A stretch of 7,370 nt of DNA, taken from contig DATEAK010000016.1 of NCBI GenBank assembly GCA_035288405.1, forward strand, positions 1 to 7,370. Reading direction: 5' to 3'. A program made the position numbers and the translations under genes. A model generated the notes under the pieces. It had not been told where the DNA came from. It did no database searches and was given only the letters and a program-made list of their open reading frames with translations. This DNA comes from JACPSX01 sp035288405 [NCBI: bacterium]. GTDB taxonomy: Bacteria; JACPSX01. Of the stretch, positions 7,193 to 7,370 are shown one piece after another (positions within the stretch are counted from its first letter, which is position 1; every line of letters begins with the position of its first letter).

Positions 7193-7370
7193 ATGCGTCT
7201 TGAGGATCTGGGAGAATTTGGACTGATTGACCGGATTGAAAAGCTCTTTCCGTCCGGAGGCTCGAATGTTTTGCAGGGGATCGGAGATGACTGTGCGGTG
7301 CTGGACCAGGGGGACCACTGCCTACTCCTCACCACGGATGCTTTGGTGGAAGGCGTCCATTTCCGCTTGG
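7193..7370 (+). CDS. thiL: Thiamine-monophosphate kinase, N-terminal part (runs off right edge)
   Basis: ThiL uses ATP to phosphorylate thiamine monophosphate to thiamine diphosphate, the last step of cofactor synthesis, in the cytoplasm. The 59 codons in the window contain the family's N-terminal hallmarks: LGEFGLIDRI at 6-15, the metal and ATP-binding GIGDDCAVL at 29-37 with Asp32/Asp33, and TTDALVEGVHF at 47-57. E. coli ThiL has the same GIGDDCA sequence, so the cysteine is normal. The ATG is the first possible start after an in-frame TAG at 7187-7189, and AAGG lies 6 bases upstream. The gene is transcribed away from clpB and has no obvious functional link to the chaperones; it marks the border of the heat-shock cluster. 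The truncation is from the window edge. Confidence 0.95.
   Translation, partial: MRLEDLGEFGLIDRIEKLFPSGGSNVLQGIGDDCAVLDQGDHCLLLTTDALVEGVHFRL

Noticed and set aside
7114-7335. 73-residue minus-strand frame opposite thiL
   Set aside because: It is antisense to the recognisable ThiL N-terminus and has a serine/arginine-rich composition typical of a shadow frame.

Overview
This window looks like bacterial chromosome with coding regions of moderately high GC and AT-rich gaps between genes. It holds a heat-shock and protein quality-control cluster on the minus strand. In transcription order the genes are clpB, dnaK, dnaJ, a diadenylate cyclase of the DacZ-like type, and the start of htpX, which runs off the left edge. 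On the right, thiL diverges on the plus strand and runs off the right edge. I cannot name the organism. The intact ClpB/DnaK/DnaJ set, a membrane HtpX and canonical -35/-10 promoters indicate a bacterium. The cyclase architecture is better known from archaea, so a less-studied Gram-negative-type phylum (for example Nitrospirota, Methylomirabilota or Desulfobacterota) is a guess, not a result.

Layout: htpX 5' part (1-234, minus); AT-rich gap (235-325); diadenylate cyclase (326-1201, minus); dnaJ (1211-2290, minus); short gap with small inverted repeats (2291-2341); dnaK (2342-4252, minus) with its own promoter at 4297-4325; clpB (4355-6982, minus) with a strong promoter at 7043-7071; divergent AT-rich intergenic region; thiL 5' part (7193-7370, plus). 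No gene-free stretch exceeds about 210 bases. I saw no tRNA, rRNA, CRISPR, insertion sequence or convincing intrinsic terminator.

How the genes fit together: ClpB and DnaK/DnaJ form the bichaperone disaggregase, in which DnaJ delivers clients to DnaK and DnaK hands aggregates to the ClpB ring. HtpX is a membrane zinc protease that clears damaged membrane proteins. The unexpected member is the cyclase, which makes the second messenger c-di-AMP and sits 9 bases after dnaJ. It would therefore be co-transcribed with the chaperones, and c-di-AMP output may rise with proteotoxic stress. The clpB and dnaK promoters share an identical 14-base block around the -35 box, the same 17-base spacing and further identities in the spacer, which suggests one regulator or sigma factor drives both. 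No grpE, hrcA or CIRCE element is present here.

The main points for a second look are the DacZ-type cyclase inside a chaperone operon, the shared promoter block, and a Leu in place of the usual Asn in the first phosphate-binding loop of DnaK.
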